From NCBI RefSeq assembly GCF_006494535.1, contig NZ_VHIQ01000001.1:1-64000 (forward strand): a stretch of DNA of 64,000 nt, given 5' to 3'. This document shows positions 45,312 through 53,712 of the stretch, piece after piece. A program made the translations under genes and the position numbers. The stretch's first letter is position 1. Every line of letters starts with the position of its first letter. This DNA is from Paucihalobacter ruber (lineage in GTDB: Bacteria; Bacteroidota; Bacteroidia; Flavobacteriales; Flavobacteriaceae). Below the pieces are notes generated by a model. The model made no database searches. It saw only the letters and a program-made list of their open reading frames with translations, and was not told the origin of the DNA.

Positions 45312-45441
45312 GCCAAGAACGTATATAAAAAAATAGGCGAGATAGTAGTAAAATCAAAAATTTTGGCTTGTATCAAACTTTGTGCTTGACCGAAATTTTA
45401 ATGTTTCAAAATTGCCTGCTTTTCATATACCAACCATTGGC
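45312..45441. repeat. attC-like imperfect palindrome, type 1
   Basis: GCCAAGAACGTATATAAAAA and AATAGGCGA on the left pair with GCCTGCTTTTCATATACCAACC on the right, ending ATTGGC. The centre TTTTGGCTTGTATCAAAC is shared with the sites at 4,372, 13,614 and 14,489. Confidence 0.7.
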
Positions 45442-45461
45442 ATTAATTTAAAAAACCTAAT

Positions 45462-45968
45462 ATGAACAAAATTTTACTCTCTTTGATTTTGACTATGAAT
45501 TTAATAGCCAACACAAACGGACAAAACCTTGTCTTTATCGGTGAAAACAGTTTTCCGAGTACTGAAACATTTACTTTACAATCAAATTCGGACAACGACT
45601 ATATTAATGACCTAAACATTGTATTCGCAAAAGACGGTGAAAAAAGGCTTTTAGTTGTTAGTTCAAAGTTAGTTTCGACTGTACGAATAAGTGGAAAACT
45701 TATTATTTACCTAAATGATGGGACAGTTATAACCTGTATTGACAAAGGAATTAATGACAATGTTGACGATATCGCAACTTCGGCGTATTATTTAACGAAT
45801 GAAGAATTGGTAAAACTAAAAGAAAGCAATATCAACACAATTAGATACCAAATAAAATGTGCTGAATGCCTATCAAATCGAATTTATGAAGGAAACTACT
45901 CAGCATCAAATAAAGAAAGTTCAAAAACCGATTTTACAAAAATCGTTGCTGAGTTTTATAAAGAATAA
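45462..45968 (+). CDS. Hypothetical exported protein
   Basis: 168 residues with a signal (ILLSLILTMNLIANTNGQ). The mature part is beta-rich: LNIVFAKDGEKRLLVVSSK, VRISGKLIIYLNDGTVITC, then a helix YYLTNEELVKLKESNINTI and KCAECLSN with two Cys. Flavobacterial proteins with this layout are common cassette-type hypotheticals, but I cannot name a family. It is a single-gene unit between two attC-like sites. Confidence 0.6.
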   Translation: MNKILLSLILTMNLIANTNGQNLVFIGENSFPSTETFTLQSNSDNDYINDLNIVFAKDGEKRLLVVSSKLVSTVRISGKLIIYLNDGTVITCIDKGINDNVDDIATSAYYLTNEELVKLKESNINTIRYQIKCAECLSNRIYEGNYSASNKESSKTDFTKIVAEFYKE

Positions 45969-45975
45969 AAACTAA

Positions 45976-46104
45976 TGTTAACATCTTATAAGGGTAATTA
46001 GGTGTTAGACTTTAATATTAAACGCACTAATTTTTAACGAACATAAGGTTAAACCGATAGAAAAGTATTTCTAATCCCGCACTAAGCTTAAACTTTACCG
46101 TCAC
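45976..46104. repeat. attC-like imperfect palindrome, type 2
   Basis: TGTTAACATCTTATAAGGGTAATTAGG at the left and AGTATTTCTAATCCCGCACTAAGC, AACTTTACCGTCACC at the right match the type 2 sites at 12,252 and 30,391 with more divergence. Confidence 0.6.
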
Positions 46105-46107
46105 CAA

Positions 46108-46255
46108 AAAAACCACATTTTACGTAATCCCGTAAAAACCCCTCACCCCACTGCCCTATTTTTGTAAACAGCACAGGCCCAATAACCAACCTTACTTTTT
46201 TAAGCGGTTGATTGTTAGATTTGTTGACGGGAATTGTTATATTTGAAAAAATTGA
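46108..46255 (+). repeat. Promoter-carrying repeat, copy 12 (3-prime end cut)
   Basis: It has the hairpin TTTTACG-taatc-CCGTAAAA, TATTTTTG, the TTTTTTAAGCGGTTGATTG block and TATATTTG at 46,238-46,245. The GTGATGATA tail is missing. Confidence 0.7.
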
Positions 46256-46318
46256 CAGCCTATTTAAAACAGACATTGGTTTCAAGACATTGACCTTGAT
46301 AAACAATGCAAAAAAACT

Positions 46319-46810
46319 ATGAAAACATATCTGCATTTATTAATAATTCTTGTGAGTTTACCAATATTCAACAGTTGTTCTAACGACGATGATTCACCAA
46401 CTTGCACAGAAAATGAAATTGCATCCATAGAAATTAATAACGATTTAAAACAATTCCAGGTCTACGGTTGGGGAATTGATTTAGATAACGATGGCACAGG
46501 GCATACACTAGGCTTATGGTTAATGACGGGCGTGCTGCAACCTCAGCAAGACACCTATGCCATCACCATTAAACTTCCTTATAAACAAACCGGTAGAAAT
46601 ATCATTGAGGAATTTATATATTTTAGAGTTCAAAATGGCACCTCTTCAGAAATCGATGTTGTTGCCCGGGGTACATTTGAAAGTAATGTAACAGTTAATA
46701 CCAATTCGTGTTTTAGCGCAACATTTTCGGGAAGCGTTATTTTAAATGGAAATGAAATTACCATTGAGAATGGCATTGTTGAACATATTTATGACGACCC
46801 TTTTGACTAA
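46319..46810 (+). CDS. Hypothetical lipoprotein
   Basis: 163 residues; the leader ends in a lipobox (LPIFNSC) followed by the acidic SNDDDSPT spacer common in Bacteroidota surface lipoproteins. The mature part is beta-rich, with FQVYGWGIDLDNDGTGHTLGL, YAITIKLPYKQTGRNI and NTNSCFSATFSGSVILNG, which resembles a single exported beta-sandwich domain. No family is recognised. It is the last gene of the cassette-like region. Confidence 0.6.
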   Translation: MKTYLHLLIILVSLPIFNSCSNDDDSPTCTENEIASIEINNDLKQFQVYGWGIDLDNDGTGHTLGLWLMTGVLQPQQDTYAITIKLPYKQTGRNIIEEFIYFRVQNGTSSEIDVVARGTFESNVTVNTNSCFSATFSGSVILNGNEITIENGIVEHIYDDPFD

Positions 46811-46869
46811 TAAGTGCAGTCGCCATTAAAAATCTGAATTAACAAACAAGCTTTTACCGAATCCCGCAA

Positions 46870-47160
46870 CAACACTTGGCACTCACTCTCCAAAGTCTCC
46901 TGACTTAGGCGTTCAATAAAAAAACACCCCGCTCCTCAAAGTCGCCCAACTTCGCCCATTCAAGCTTTATTGACGTAGCCCATACCAAAATCGCCACAAA
47001 AAATGCCATTAATTGATACAACAAAATAAGATTATAGCTATCTTTAAGCTATCAAACTCCTAACAATGTGCATCAAAATGCGGTTTAATCCCGTTAGCAA
47101 ACGGGATCAGGACAATTACTAACCTGTAGCCATATTTTAGGACGAGACACCTGATAGAAC
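46870..47160 (+). repeat. Leader repeat A (copy upstream of MBL gene)
   Basis: Shared with 49,800-50,010: CCAAAATCGCCACAAAAAAT, ATAACAAAATAAGATTATAG with TATCTTT, and CATCAAAATGCGGTTTAATCCC followed by GTAGCCATATTTTAG. This copy also has a hairpin ATCCCGTT-agca-AACGGGAT at 47,088-47,107. There is no ORF. It may be a duplicated promoter or leader. Confidence 0.55.
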
Positions 47161-47226
47161 AAGGTTATAAAGATGCTAAACAAACATTAGAAAACACCAA
47201 ATTGCCAATAAATTAACTCTTAAAAG

Positions 47227-48606
47227 ATGTATTTTGAATTAGTTTACGATAAAAGTTTAGCCCAAGCCAGTTATATCATTGGCTGCCAAAAATCAGGTAT
47301 TGTTGCGATAATTGATCCCAAAAGAGATATAGATACTTATCTTAAAATTGCTAAGAAAAATAATTTTAAGATTACCCATATTTTGGAAACGCACATTCAT
47401 GCTGATTTTTTGTGTGGCTCAAGAGAATTAGCAGCAATTACAGGGGGTGAACTTTATCTTTCAGATGAAGGAGATGAAGACTGGAAATATGAATTCCCAC
47501 ACAATAAGCTTAAACATGGTTACATTGTAAAGATTGGGAATATATCTATTGAGGCTTTACATACACCGGGGCATACACCTGAGCATTTAAGTTTTTTGCT
47601 TACCGACCACCCCGCCACTGATAAACCCGCCATGTTGTTTACAGGCGATTTTGTTTTTGTTGGTGATGTGGGAAGACCTGATTTGCTGGAACAGGCAGCC
47701 GGATTGAAAGGCACGCAGGAAAAAGGAGCACATGACTTATTTAATTCACTCCAAGATTTTGTAAAGATGGCCGATTTTATTCTCTTGTGGCCCGGACATG
47801 GTGCAGGTTCTGCCTGCGGCAAAGCTTTGGGGGCAGTGCATATGTCTACCATTGGATATGAGAAAATTAGAAATTGGGCACTGCAACTGCTACATGATAA
47901 GGCAAAATTTACAGAAGAACTTCTATCAAACCAACCGGAGCCTCCCAGGTACTTTGCCATGATGAAAAAACTGAATAAAGTGGAGCGAAAGCTAATCACT
48001 GAAGTGCCTAAAATCAAAAACTTAAATCAGCCGGAATACCAAGAGACGAAGAAAAAAAACTTGAAGCTGATAGATACCCGACCAAAAGAACAATTTTCAA
48101 AGCATTTTTTAAAAGGTGCCATCAATATCCCGAACAACAATTCATTTTCAACCTGGATGGGCTGGTTTTTAAATTACCAAGAGTATTTCGTGCTAGTTGC
48201 AACACCTGATGAAGTTGAAGACCTTACCCGAAAGCTCATGAGGATAGGTATGGACAATATTTATGGCTTTATTACTCCCGAGCAACTCTTAGCATTTGAA
48301 AAAGGACCTCTCAGCAGCTACAATTCTATTGATAAACAAGCTGTAAAACAAAAACTGAAAGATACCGAAGTTCAAATCATCGACATCAGAGGAAAATCGG
48401 AATACAATGAAGGCCATATTGATGGTGCTAAAAATGTATTCATGGGCACAATGGATGAAAACCTTAACAAAATAGACAATAAAAAGCAAGTGATTATTTA
48501 TTGCGGAAGCGGTAATCGTTCTGCCATTGCATATTCACTCCTCACCGCAAACGGATTTAACAACATATTAAACTATGGTGGCGGTTGGTCTGATTGGAAA
48601 AGTTAA
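47227..48606 (+). CDS. MBL-fold metallohydrolase with two rhodanese domains (persulfide dioxygenase-like)
   Basis: 459 residues, cytoplasmic. The N-terminal metallo-beta-lactamase domain (about 1-240) has THIHADF with His56, His58 and Asp60, HTPGHTPEHLSF (His116) and FTGDFVFVGDVGRPDL (Asp141). His56, His116 and Asp141 match the single-iron site of ETHE1-type persulfide dioxygenases. Two rhodanese domains follow: the first (about 265-345) lacks an active Cys, and the second (about 365-459) has Cys426 in IYCGSGNRSA. Probably handles glutathione- or protein-bound sulfane sulphur. It is followed 21 bp later by an MscS gene. Confidence 0.9.
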   Translation: MYFELVYDKSLAQASYIIGCQKSGIVAIIDPKRDIDTYLKIAKKNNFKITHILETHIHADFLCGSRELAAITGGELYLSDEGDEDWKYEFPHNKLKHGYIVKIGNISIEALHTPGHTPEHLSFLLTDHPATDKPAMLFTGDFVFVGDVGRPDLLEQAAGLKGTQEKGAHDLFNSLQDFVKMADFILLWPGHGAGSACGKALGAVHMSTIGYEKIRNWALQLLHDKAKFTEELLSNQPEPPRYFAMMKKLNKVERKLITEVPKIKNLNQPEYQETKKKNLKLIDTRPKEQFSKHFLKGAINIPNNNSFSTWMGWFLNYQEYFVLVATPDEVEDLTRKLMRIGMDNIYGFITPEQLLAFEKGPLSSYNSIDKQAVKQKLKDTEVQIIDIRGKSEYNEGHIDGAKNVFMGTMDENLNKIDNKKQVIIYCGSGNRSAIAYSLLTANGFNNILNYGGGWSDWKS

Positions 48607-48627
48607 AAATATAACTAGAAATTAAAT

Positions 48628-49503
48628 ATGGACGAATCAATACGGTTTTACCACGATATCATTCAATATTTCAAAGAAAACTATATCAACCTAGCTTTTA
48701 TCTTAGTATTTGTAGTGGTTGGTTTTATAATTTCTAACTTCCTGCAAAAAAGAGCAAAATTGAGGTTAACCAAGAAATCGCCCAATCACATCACGGCTAA
48801 TTTCACCTCGCAAATAGTGGGATTTGTTCTCAAGTCAATAGTAGTTTTCTCTACCCTTTATTTACTTGGCTTGAGTTCCTTTACTAATAAATTGCTCGCA
48901 GGTGCCGGACTATTAACCTTTGTAATAGGTTTTGCTTTAAAAGATATTGGCGAAAACTTTTTGGCGGGAATTATTCTTGCATTTAAAAGCCCCTTTAGAT
49001 TAGATGATTTAATAGAAGTAACCGGCATTACAGGCCATGTAAAAGACATTAACATTCGAGAAACTATAGTAAAAACTCCAGATGGAAAAGATGTGTTTTT
49101 ACCCAACGCCATACTTCTCAAAAACCCCTTATTTAACTATACCTTGGATGGGTACCTACGATATGAATTTACAGTAGGCATTGCTTATGAAAACAACCCT
49201 ACAGAAGCTCTTAAAATAATTATTGACAGTGTAAATAATGTGGAGGGGGTTTTAAAAGATGACAAAAAGCCTTTTATAACTATTAATGAACTGGCTACAA
49301 ACTCAATCAACATCAATGTGAAATTCTGGATAGACACTTTTAAATCTACCAGACGCACTGTCCATAATAACATTCGTTCGCAAGTGATGAATGACGTTGT
49401 TAAAGCACTAATAGCAGGCGGTTTTAGTTTGCCTGCATCCATTGTGGAGATAAAAAACTACGAGCCCTATGGAGATTTGAAGCTGAATGTAGAACAAAAA
49501 TAA
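48628..49503 (+). CDS. MscS-type mechanosensitive channel
   Basis: 291 residues with three N-terminal membrane segments (about 20-40, 68-85, 90-120). The pore-lining region and MscS beta domain are clear: LLAGAGLLTFVIGFALKDIG, ENFLAGIILAFKSPFRLDD, LIEVTGITGHVKDINIRET, VFLPNAILLKNPLFNYT. Releases small solutes on osmotic downshock. Length is that of small MscS proteins. It lies between the MBL gene (21 bp) and a small ORF (7 bp), suggesting an operon. Confidence 0.92.
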   Translation: MDESIRFYHDIIQYFKENYINLAFILVFVVVGFIISNFLQKRAKLRLTKKSPNHITANFTSQIVGFVLKSIVVFSTLYLLGLSSFTNKLLAGAGLLTFVIGFALKDIGENFLAGIILAFKSPFRLDDLIEVTGITGHVKDINIRETIVKTPDGKDVFLPNAILLKNPLFNYTLDGYLRYEFTVGIAYENNPTEALKIIIDSVNNVEGVLKDDKKPFITINELATNSININVKFWIDTFKSTRRTVHNNIRSQVMNDVVKALIAGGFSLPASIVEIKNYEPYGDLKLNVEQK

Positions 49504-49510
49504 ACAAACA

Positions 49511-49786
49511 ATGAAAAATTACAGAGAAACATTATCACAAGTAATGAACCAGCTAAAAGAAAAGGGATATAACGGCAATATTCCAACAGATGACTTAACA
49601 TCACTAAATCCTTCTGATTGGAATATTGACGATATATATCGTTTCGAAGGAAACAGTAATCCGGCAGACAATAATATTCTTTATGCCATTAGCAAAAAAG
49701 ACGGCACACAAAAAATGATGCTAATCAATGCCTATGGTGTTGATGCAAAAAGTGACATCAATAATTTTATTGAAAAAATAAAATAA
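49511..49786 (+). CDS. Small cytoplasmic protein, unknown
   Basis: 91 residues, 7 bp after the MscS gene and likely cotranscribed. NYRETLSQVMNQLKEKGYNG, then DWNIDDIYRFEGNSNPADN and YAISKKDGTQKMMLINAYG, a helix-strand arrangement of a small alpha/beta protein. No family motif is recognised. Confidence 0.65.
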   Translation: MKNYRETLSQVMNQLKEKGYNGNIPTDDLTSLNPSDWNIDDIYRFEGNSNPADNNILYAISKKDGTQKMMLINAYGVDAKSDINNFIEKIK

Positions 49787-49799
49787 GCAGAATCTGAAA

Positions 49800-50010
49800 A
49801 GCTTTTTAAAGCCTGTCAACTTCGCGACACCATTCACACTTACTAACGTGGCCAATGCCAAAAGCGCCACAAAAAATTAATTAATCTATATAACAAAATA
49901 AGATTATAGTTATCTTTAGGTTATCAAACACATCATCATGTGCATCAAAATGCGGTTTAATCCCATCGGTACAATTATTAACCCGTAGCCATATTTTAGA
50001 ACCAGACATG
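49800..50010 (+). repeat. Leader repeat A (copy upstream of alpha/beta hydrolase gene)
   Basis: It matches 46,870-47,160 in order: AACGTGGCCAATGCC, AAAGCGCCACAAAAAAT, ATAACAAAATAAGATTATAG with TATCTTT, CATCAAAATGCGGTTTAATCCC and GTAGCCATATTTTAG. It lacks the ATCCCGTT/AACGGGAT hairpin of the first copy. Confidence 0.55.
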
Positions 50011-50043
50011 CGACCAAAATTGCGTTAAAAAAACAACAGACTA

Positions 50044-50955
50044 ATGACATCAATACCTCAACTATTTTTATTAATTCTATTGGTAACTATGATGGGTTGC
50101 AATCAATCAGTCGAACAAAAAAATACGACACCTACTCAAGTAAAAACTGAATTGGTTGATTCAATAACAACAGAAGATGTAACTTTTGAGAGTGAAGGAG
50201 TTAAATTGGCAGGTACAATTTATAGCCCTAATAATCCGCATGCAGCGGTTGTGATTGTACACGGCTCTGACCAAGTACCACGAATGACAAAATTTGCTGA
50301 ACTATTAGCTAAAAAAAATATATTGGTATTTACTTATGATAAACGCGGCGTTGGAGCATCTGGTGGCGTTTATGCCGGACCGGAAGTAGGCACCAATAAC
50401 ATTAGTGTTGAAAATCTCAACCTATTAGCAAAAGATGCAAGTGCTGCTGTTGATTTAATACATAACAAAGTGGGAGATTTACCTGTTGGACTTATAGGTG
50501 CGAGTCAAGCAGGATGGATAATTCCAATTGTTGCAAATAAAAATCCATTAGCAGAATTTATGGTTTTATTTAGCTCCCCTACAATAACGACTCTTGAGCA
50601 GCTGAGATTTCAGTTTTACACCAATGGAAGAACAGATTTTTGGGATCACCATACAGAAGAAGATGCACGAGAACACATTAAAAACGACCCTGACAAATAT
50701 CAATTTGAAGCTACTGACCCAAAAGAGAGTCTGAAGGCTCTTTCAATCCCCGGTCTTTGGCTTTTTGGAGAAAAAGATATCCAGATTCCTGTAAAAATGT
50801 GTATTGAACATCTCAATACCTTAAAATTAGAAAACAAAGATTTTGAATATGTTGTATTTCCGTCGTTAGGACATGATAATACTAATACTGAAACAATAGA
50901 CATTTCAGTTAACTGGATCAAACAAAAGTCTTTAGAAATTAAAAACAATAAGTAA
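50044..50955 (+). CDS. Alpha/beta hydrolase lipoprotein
   Basis: 303 residues, lipobox VTMMGC. Hydrolase fold with oxyanion-hole VIVHGSDQVPR, FTYDKRGVGASGG, nucleophile Ser154 in GLIGASQAGWI, Asp in LWLFGEKDIQIPV and His in FPSLGHDNT. Probably an esterase or peptidase-type hydrolase at the cell envelope; substrate unknown. It has its own leader repeat upstream and lies 250 bp after the small ORF. Confidence 0.85.
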   Translation: MTSIPQLFLLILLVTMMGCNQSVEQKNTTPTQVKTELVDSITTEDVTFESEGVKLAGTIYSPNNPHAAVVIVHGSDQVPRMTKFAELLAKKNILVFTYDKRGVGASGGVYAGPEVGTNNISVENLNLLAKDASAAVDLIHNKVGDLPVGLIGASQAGWIIPIVANKNPLAEFMVLFSSPTITTLEQLRFQFYTNGRTDFWDHHTEEDAREHIKNDPDKYQFEATDPKESLKALSIPGLWLFGEKDIQIPVKMCIEHLNTLKLENKDFEYVVFPSLGHDNTNTETIDISVNWIKQKSLEIKNNK

Positions 50956-50978
50956 AAATTGGATACGAATAAAGCACT

Positions 50979-51152
50979 GCCTACAACAATGGTAACCGTT
51001 CTGCCTAAGGCAAACCATAACACAGGCAGGCCGGTGCACAAGGCCATCATTTAATAAAACTGCGTTCTGCGAAATCTTGCCACTTTTAAGCGACATTAAC
51101 CCTTGACGGCCATACACTTCTTACAACTGCTCATAACAGAAAAACGTTATGC
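50979..51152. repeat. Degenerate attC-like site
   Basis: GCCTACAACAATGGTAACCG at the left and ACAGAAAAACGTTATGCGTC at the right. CACAGGCAGGCCGGTGCAC in the middle is a REP-like piece. It resembles an eroded attC-like site. Confidence 0.4.
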
Positions 51153-51162
51153 GTCAACCCCC

Positions 51163-51250
51163 CCCACTTTTTAAGTATCTGATGATTTAGTTATGTCGAG
51201 GTTTTAGTTATATTTGAGACAAATAACTTTTAATAACTAACCCATAGTAC
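51163..51250 (+). repeat. Promoter-carrying repeat, copy 13 (fragment)
   Basis: Only ACTTTTTAAGTATCTGATGA and TATATTTG at 51,210-51,217 are clearly related to the other copies. Confidence 0.5.
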
Positions 51251-51252
51251 CT

Positions 51253-51376
51253 ACCCCTAACCCCTCCTTTGGCGGACAGGCACTCCCGGGAGGGGAGCGA
51301 TGAGGGCTGTGATTAGATGCTGTCGTTATATTGATGAACCATTCCCCTCCTTGGAGGGGATAAAGGGGTGGGTAAA
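51253..51376. repeat. CCCCTCC-type inverted repeats
   Basis: Two GC-rich palindromes lie here: CCTTTGGCGGACAGGC with CTCCCGGGAG at about 51,266-51,301, and CCCCTCC-tt-GGAGGGG at 51,344-51,359, followed by AAAGGGGTGGG. They resemble intergenic repeats common in flavobacteria. The DUF6090 cluster begins right after. Confidence 0.5.
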
Positions 51377-51388
51377 GCCAAAAAACTA

Positions 51389-52174
51389 ATGATCAAATTC
51401 TTTAGACATATTCGTCAAACTTTAATTGAACAAGGTAAAATGGGCAAGCCTGCCGGCCGGACAGGCAGGTATTTTAAATACGCTATTGGTGAAATTGTAC
51501 TAGTGGTTATAGGGATTTTGATTGCCCTTCAAATCAATAATTGGAACGAAAGGCAAAATGATTTAAAAGTAGAGCGTATACATATGAAAAATCTCGTTGA
51601 AGATTTGAAAGAAGATATCAAACTCTACCATGAATACCGTCATCGCAACGGCAAAATATATGGTTTAATAGATTCTATTGTGCCCAATATAAAAAGTGAA
51701 CATCGAAAAGAACATGTCGCTAAATTAGCCTATTGGACACGCCTGGTGACCTTAGAATGGATGGTATTAGAGCCGGTAAACCGAACATACGAAGAAATGA
51801 AAAGTTCTGGACAGTTAAGGCTCATCCATGATACCGACATCAGTAAACAGCTCTCAAAATATTATAATTCTTTTTCAAAATTTGAAATACTAAATAATGC
51901 AGGGTTGTCATGGGCGGAACAATATGTAGAATCCCTAGGGAAAATTTTTGATGCCGAAGTTTTAATGAAAGTAATGCTTAAACAGCAGATTGTAATAGCA
52001 CAACCTAACCAAATGTTAACCGAAGACCCTGTTACCATAAATCAATTATTAAATGCCCTGAACTTTTTTCAAGGTGCCATAATCCGAGGCGACAAGCAAA
52101 GCCTGGAAAACGAGCAAAACGCCTTGAAGATTATTGACCAAATTGAAACCACATATAGATTAAGCCGTGATTAA
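51389..52174 (+). CDS. DUF6090 family membrane protein, cluster member 1
   Basis: 261 residues from ATG 51,389. MIKFFRHIRQTLIEQGKMGK is followed by the extra PAGRTGR and then YFKYAIGEIVLVVIGILIAL into QINNWNERQN. The extra residues come from a 21-bp palindromic insert (51,448-51,468) absent from cluster member 4. The rest is helical, with no recognised catalytic motif. Its last 8 bp overlap the start of the next copy. Function is unknown; one membrane helix, with the bulk presumably outside the cytoplasm. Confidence 0.84.
   Translation: MIKFFRHIRQTLIEQGKMGKPAGRTGRYFKYAIGEIVLVVIGILIALQINNWNERQNDLKVERIHMKNLVEDLKEDIKLYHEYRHRNGKIYGLIDSIVPNIKSEHRKEHVAKLAYWTRLVTLEWMVLEPVNRTYEEMKSSGQLRLIHDTDISKQLSKYYNSFSKFEILNNAGLSWAEQYVESLGKIFDAEVLMKVMLKQQIVIAQPNQMLTEDPVTINQLLNALNFFQGAIIRGDKQSLENEQNALKIIDQIETTYRLSRD
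51448..51468. repeat. 21-bp palindromic element inside a DUF6090 gene
   Basis: GCCTGCCGGCCGGACAGGC plus AG is inserted in frame relative to the gene at 53,713, where GGCAAG continues directly into TATTTTAAATACGCC. Confidence 0.7.
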
Positions 52175-52904
52175 ATTCTTTCGAAAAATACGATACAACC
52201 TTATGAGCAAAAACAGTACTGGCAAATACCTAAAATACGCCATTGGCGAAATACTTCTGGTGGTGATTGGAATATTAATAGCCTTACAGATTAACAACTG
52301 GAACGAATCAAAAAAAAACAGAGCTTATGAAGTAACCATGTTAAGGGAAGTGAATGAGGCACTTGAAATAGATCTCACTTTTTTGAATGAGAATATATCC
52401 TACCTAGAAAGCGCTCTAAAAAGTTATTATGCCTTAGGTATTATGAAAAATGAGGTGTCGCAATATAGAGACTCCCTATTTGAACATCTAGATAAAGTAC
52501 GTGAATTTGGAATTGTTTTAAACCTTAATATTAGCGCCTATGAGGCCATAAAATCAGGAGGACTTGACAAAATTAGTGACCTTACCATCAAAAATCAGTT
52601 ATCAAAATTGTACGGTGTTGATATTCCATTTATGGAGTCTTGGATAAACGAGGTGCTGAGAACCGAACTCTACAATAAAATGGAATTACTTAACAGGCTT
52701 TTTTATATAAAATCAATACCAAAAAATGGAAGATTAGTCGATAAATTAATTATTGAAGATGAAACCATTATCTATAACAACCCTGATTTTGATAAACTTT
52801 TACGAACAAGTTGGCCTTTGCAACAAACCATTAGACGTCTAAAATTAATTCGTGATGACATGACAGAGTTGAAACAGCACATTAATCAAAACACAAAATC
52901 GTAA
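52167..52904 (+). CDS. DUF6090 family membrane protein, cluster member 2
   Basis: 245 residues starting with GTG at 52,167, inside the end of member 1 (8 bp overlap). IKFFRKIRYNLMSKNSTGK, then YLKYAIGEILLVVIGILIAL and QINNWNESKK. It has no palindromic insert. The helical C-terminal domain (EALEIDLTFLNENISYLESA) differs from its neighbours. Its stop is 4 bp before member 3. Confidence 0.82.
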   Translation: MIKFFRKIRYNLMSKNSTGKYLKYAIGEILLVVIGILIALQINNWNESKKNRAYEVTMLREVNEALEIDLTFLNENISYLESALKSYYALGIMKNEVSQYRDSLFEHLDKVREFGIVLNLNISAYEAIKSGGLDKISDLTIKNQLSKLYGVDIPFMESWINEVLRTELYNKMELLNRLFYIKSIPKNGRLVDKLIIEDETIIYNNPDFDKLLRTSWPLQQTIRRLKLIRDDMTELKQHINQNTKS

Positions 52905-52908
52905 AATT

Positions 52909-53661
52909 GTGATCAAATTCTTTAGACATATTCGGCAAACTTTAATTGAACAAGGTAAAATGGGCAAGCCTGCCGGCCGGACAGGCAGGTATTTTAAATA
53001 CGCCATAGGCGAAATCGTTTTGGTGGTGATTGGGATTCTAATTGCGTTACAAATCAATAATTGGAATCAGCAAAGAATATTAAGAAACCAATCGCAACAA
53101 GTTTTACTAAATCTTAGAGAAGAAATAAAAGAGAGCAAAGCTGAACTAAAAGAAACAACAAATTTCCTGAAGCATAGAATTGACAATCGTCTTGAATATC
53201 TTAATAATACTAACTTAGATGAATCTGATGCTGAGAAGATAAAAAAGATAAGTAATATGATGTTTTTCTATACAGATAATCTTAAACTTCCAATAACCGA
53301 AAGCGAACTTGGACCTGACAAAAAGATCATTCAATGGCCTGAGCTTACAAAAAGTTTGCAGAATCTTTTTGAATCAATCCAATATTATAATAAAGGAATA
53401 GAGTACATTGAAAATGATATACATTCTAATATACTGCCTTATTCAGTTAAACAAGGAGTAATTATTGATTTAATAGTGAGCAATGGGATGCTAAAACCTC
53501 GAGACTACTTAAACGCAGATGTATATAATACTGAGAATTTCAGGAATGTAATAGCCAGTAGTACTTTGATGACCTCTGCCCTATTAGAAGGCGCAAAAAA
53601 AGTATTAGATAATTATGACGAAGTGCTTCTTATCATTAACAAAAAGTTGAATAAAAATTAA
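52909..53661 (+). CDS. DUF6090 family membrane protein, cluster member 3
   Basis: 250 residues starting with GTG at 52,909. The first roughly 80 bp and the 21-bp insert are almost identical in DNA to member 1, giving IKFFRHIRQTLIEQGKMGK with PAGRTGR. After QINNWNQQRI the protein is different. It has one membrane helix near residues 36-56. Sharp conservation of the 5-prime part only suggests gene conversion or template switching between copies. Confidence 0.82.
   Translation: MIKFFRHIRQTLIEQGKMGKPAGRTGRYFKYAIGEIVLVVIGILIALQINNWNQQRILRNQSQQVLLNLREEIKESKAELKETTNFLKHRIDNRLEYLNNTNLDESDAEKIKKISNMMFFYTDNLKLPITESELGPDKKIIQWPELTKSLQNLFESIQYYNKGIEYIENDIHSNILPYSVKQGVIIDLIVSNGMLKPRDYLNADVYNTENFRNVIASSTLMTSALLEGAKKVLDNYDEVLLIINKKLNKN
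52968..52988. repeat. 21-bp palindromic element inside a DUF6090 gene
   Basis: It is identical to the insert at 51,448-51,468 and at the same codon position. Confidence 0.7.
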
Positions 53662-53674
53662 AAATGATCAGAGA

Positions 53675-53695
53675 GCCTGCCTACCGCAGGCAGGC
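53675..53695. repeat. REP-like palindrome
   Basis: GCCTGCCTACCGCAGGCAGG plus C is a near-perfect inverted repeat (GCCTGCC/GGCAGGC) between cluster members 3 and 4. The same sequence occurs at 54,491-54,511 and a variant at 31,484. Confidence 0.75.
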
Positions 53696-53712
53696 ACAAC
53701 AACCACTAACCA

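Noticed and set aside
47520..48017. 165-codon minus-strand ORF
   Set aside because: Antisense to the clear MBL/rhodanese gene and rich in Ser/Cys, as expected from a shadow frame.
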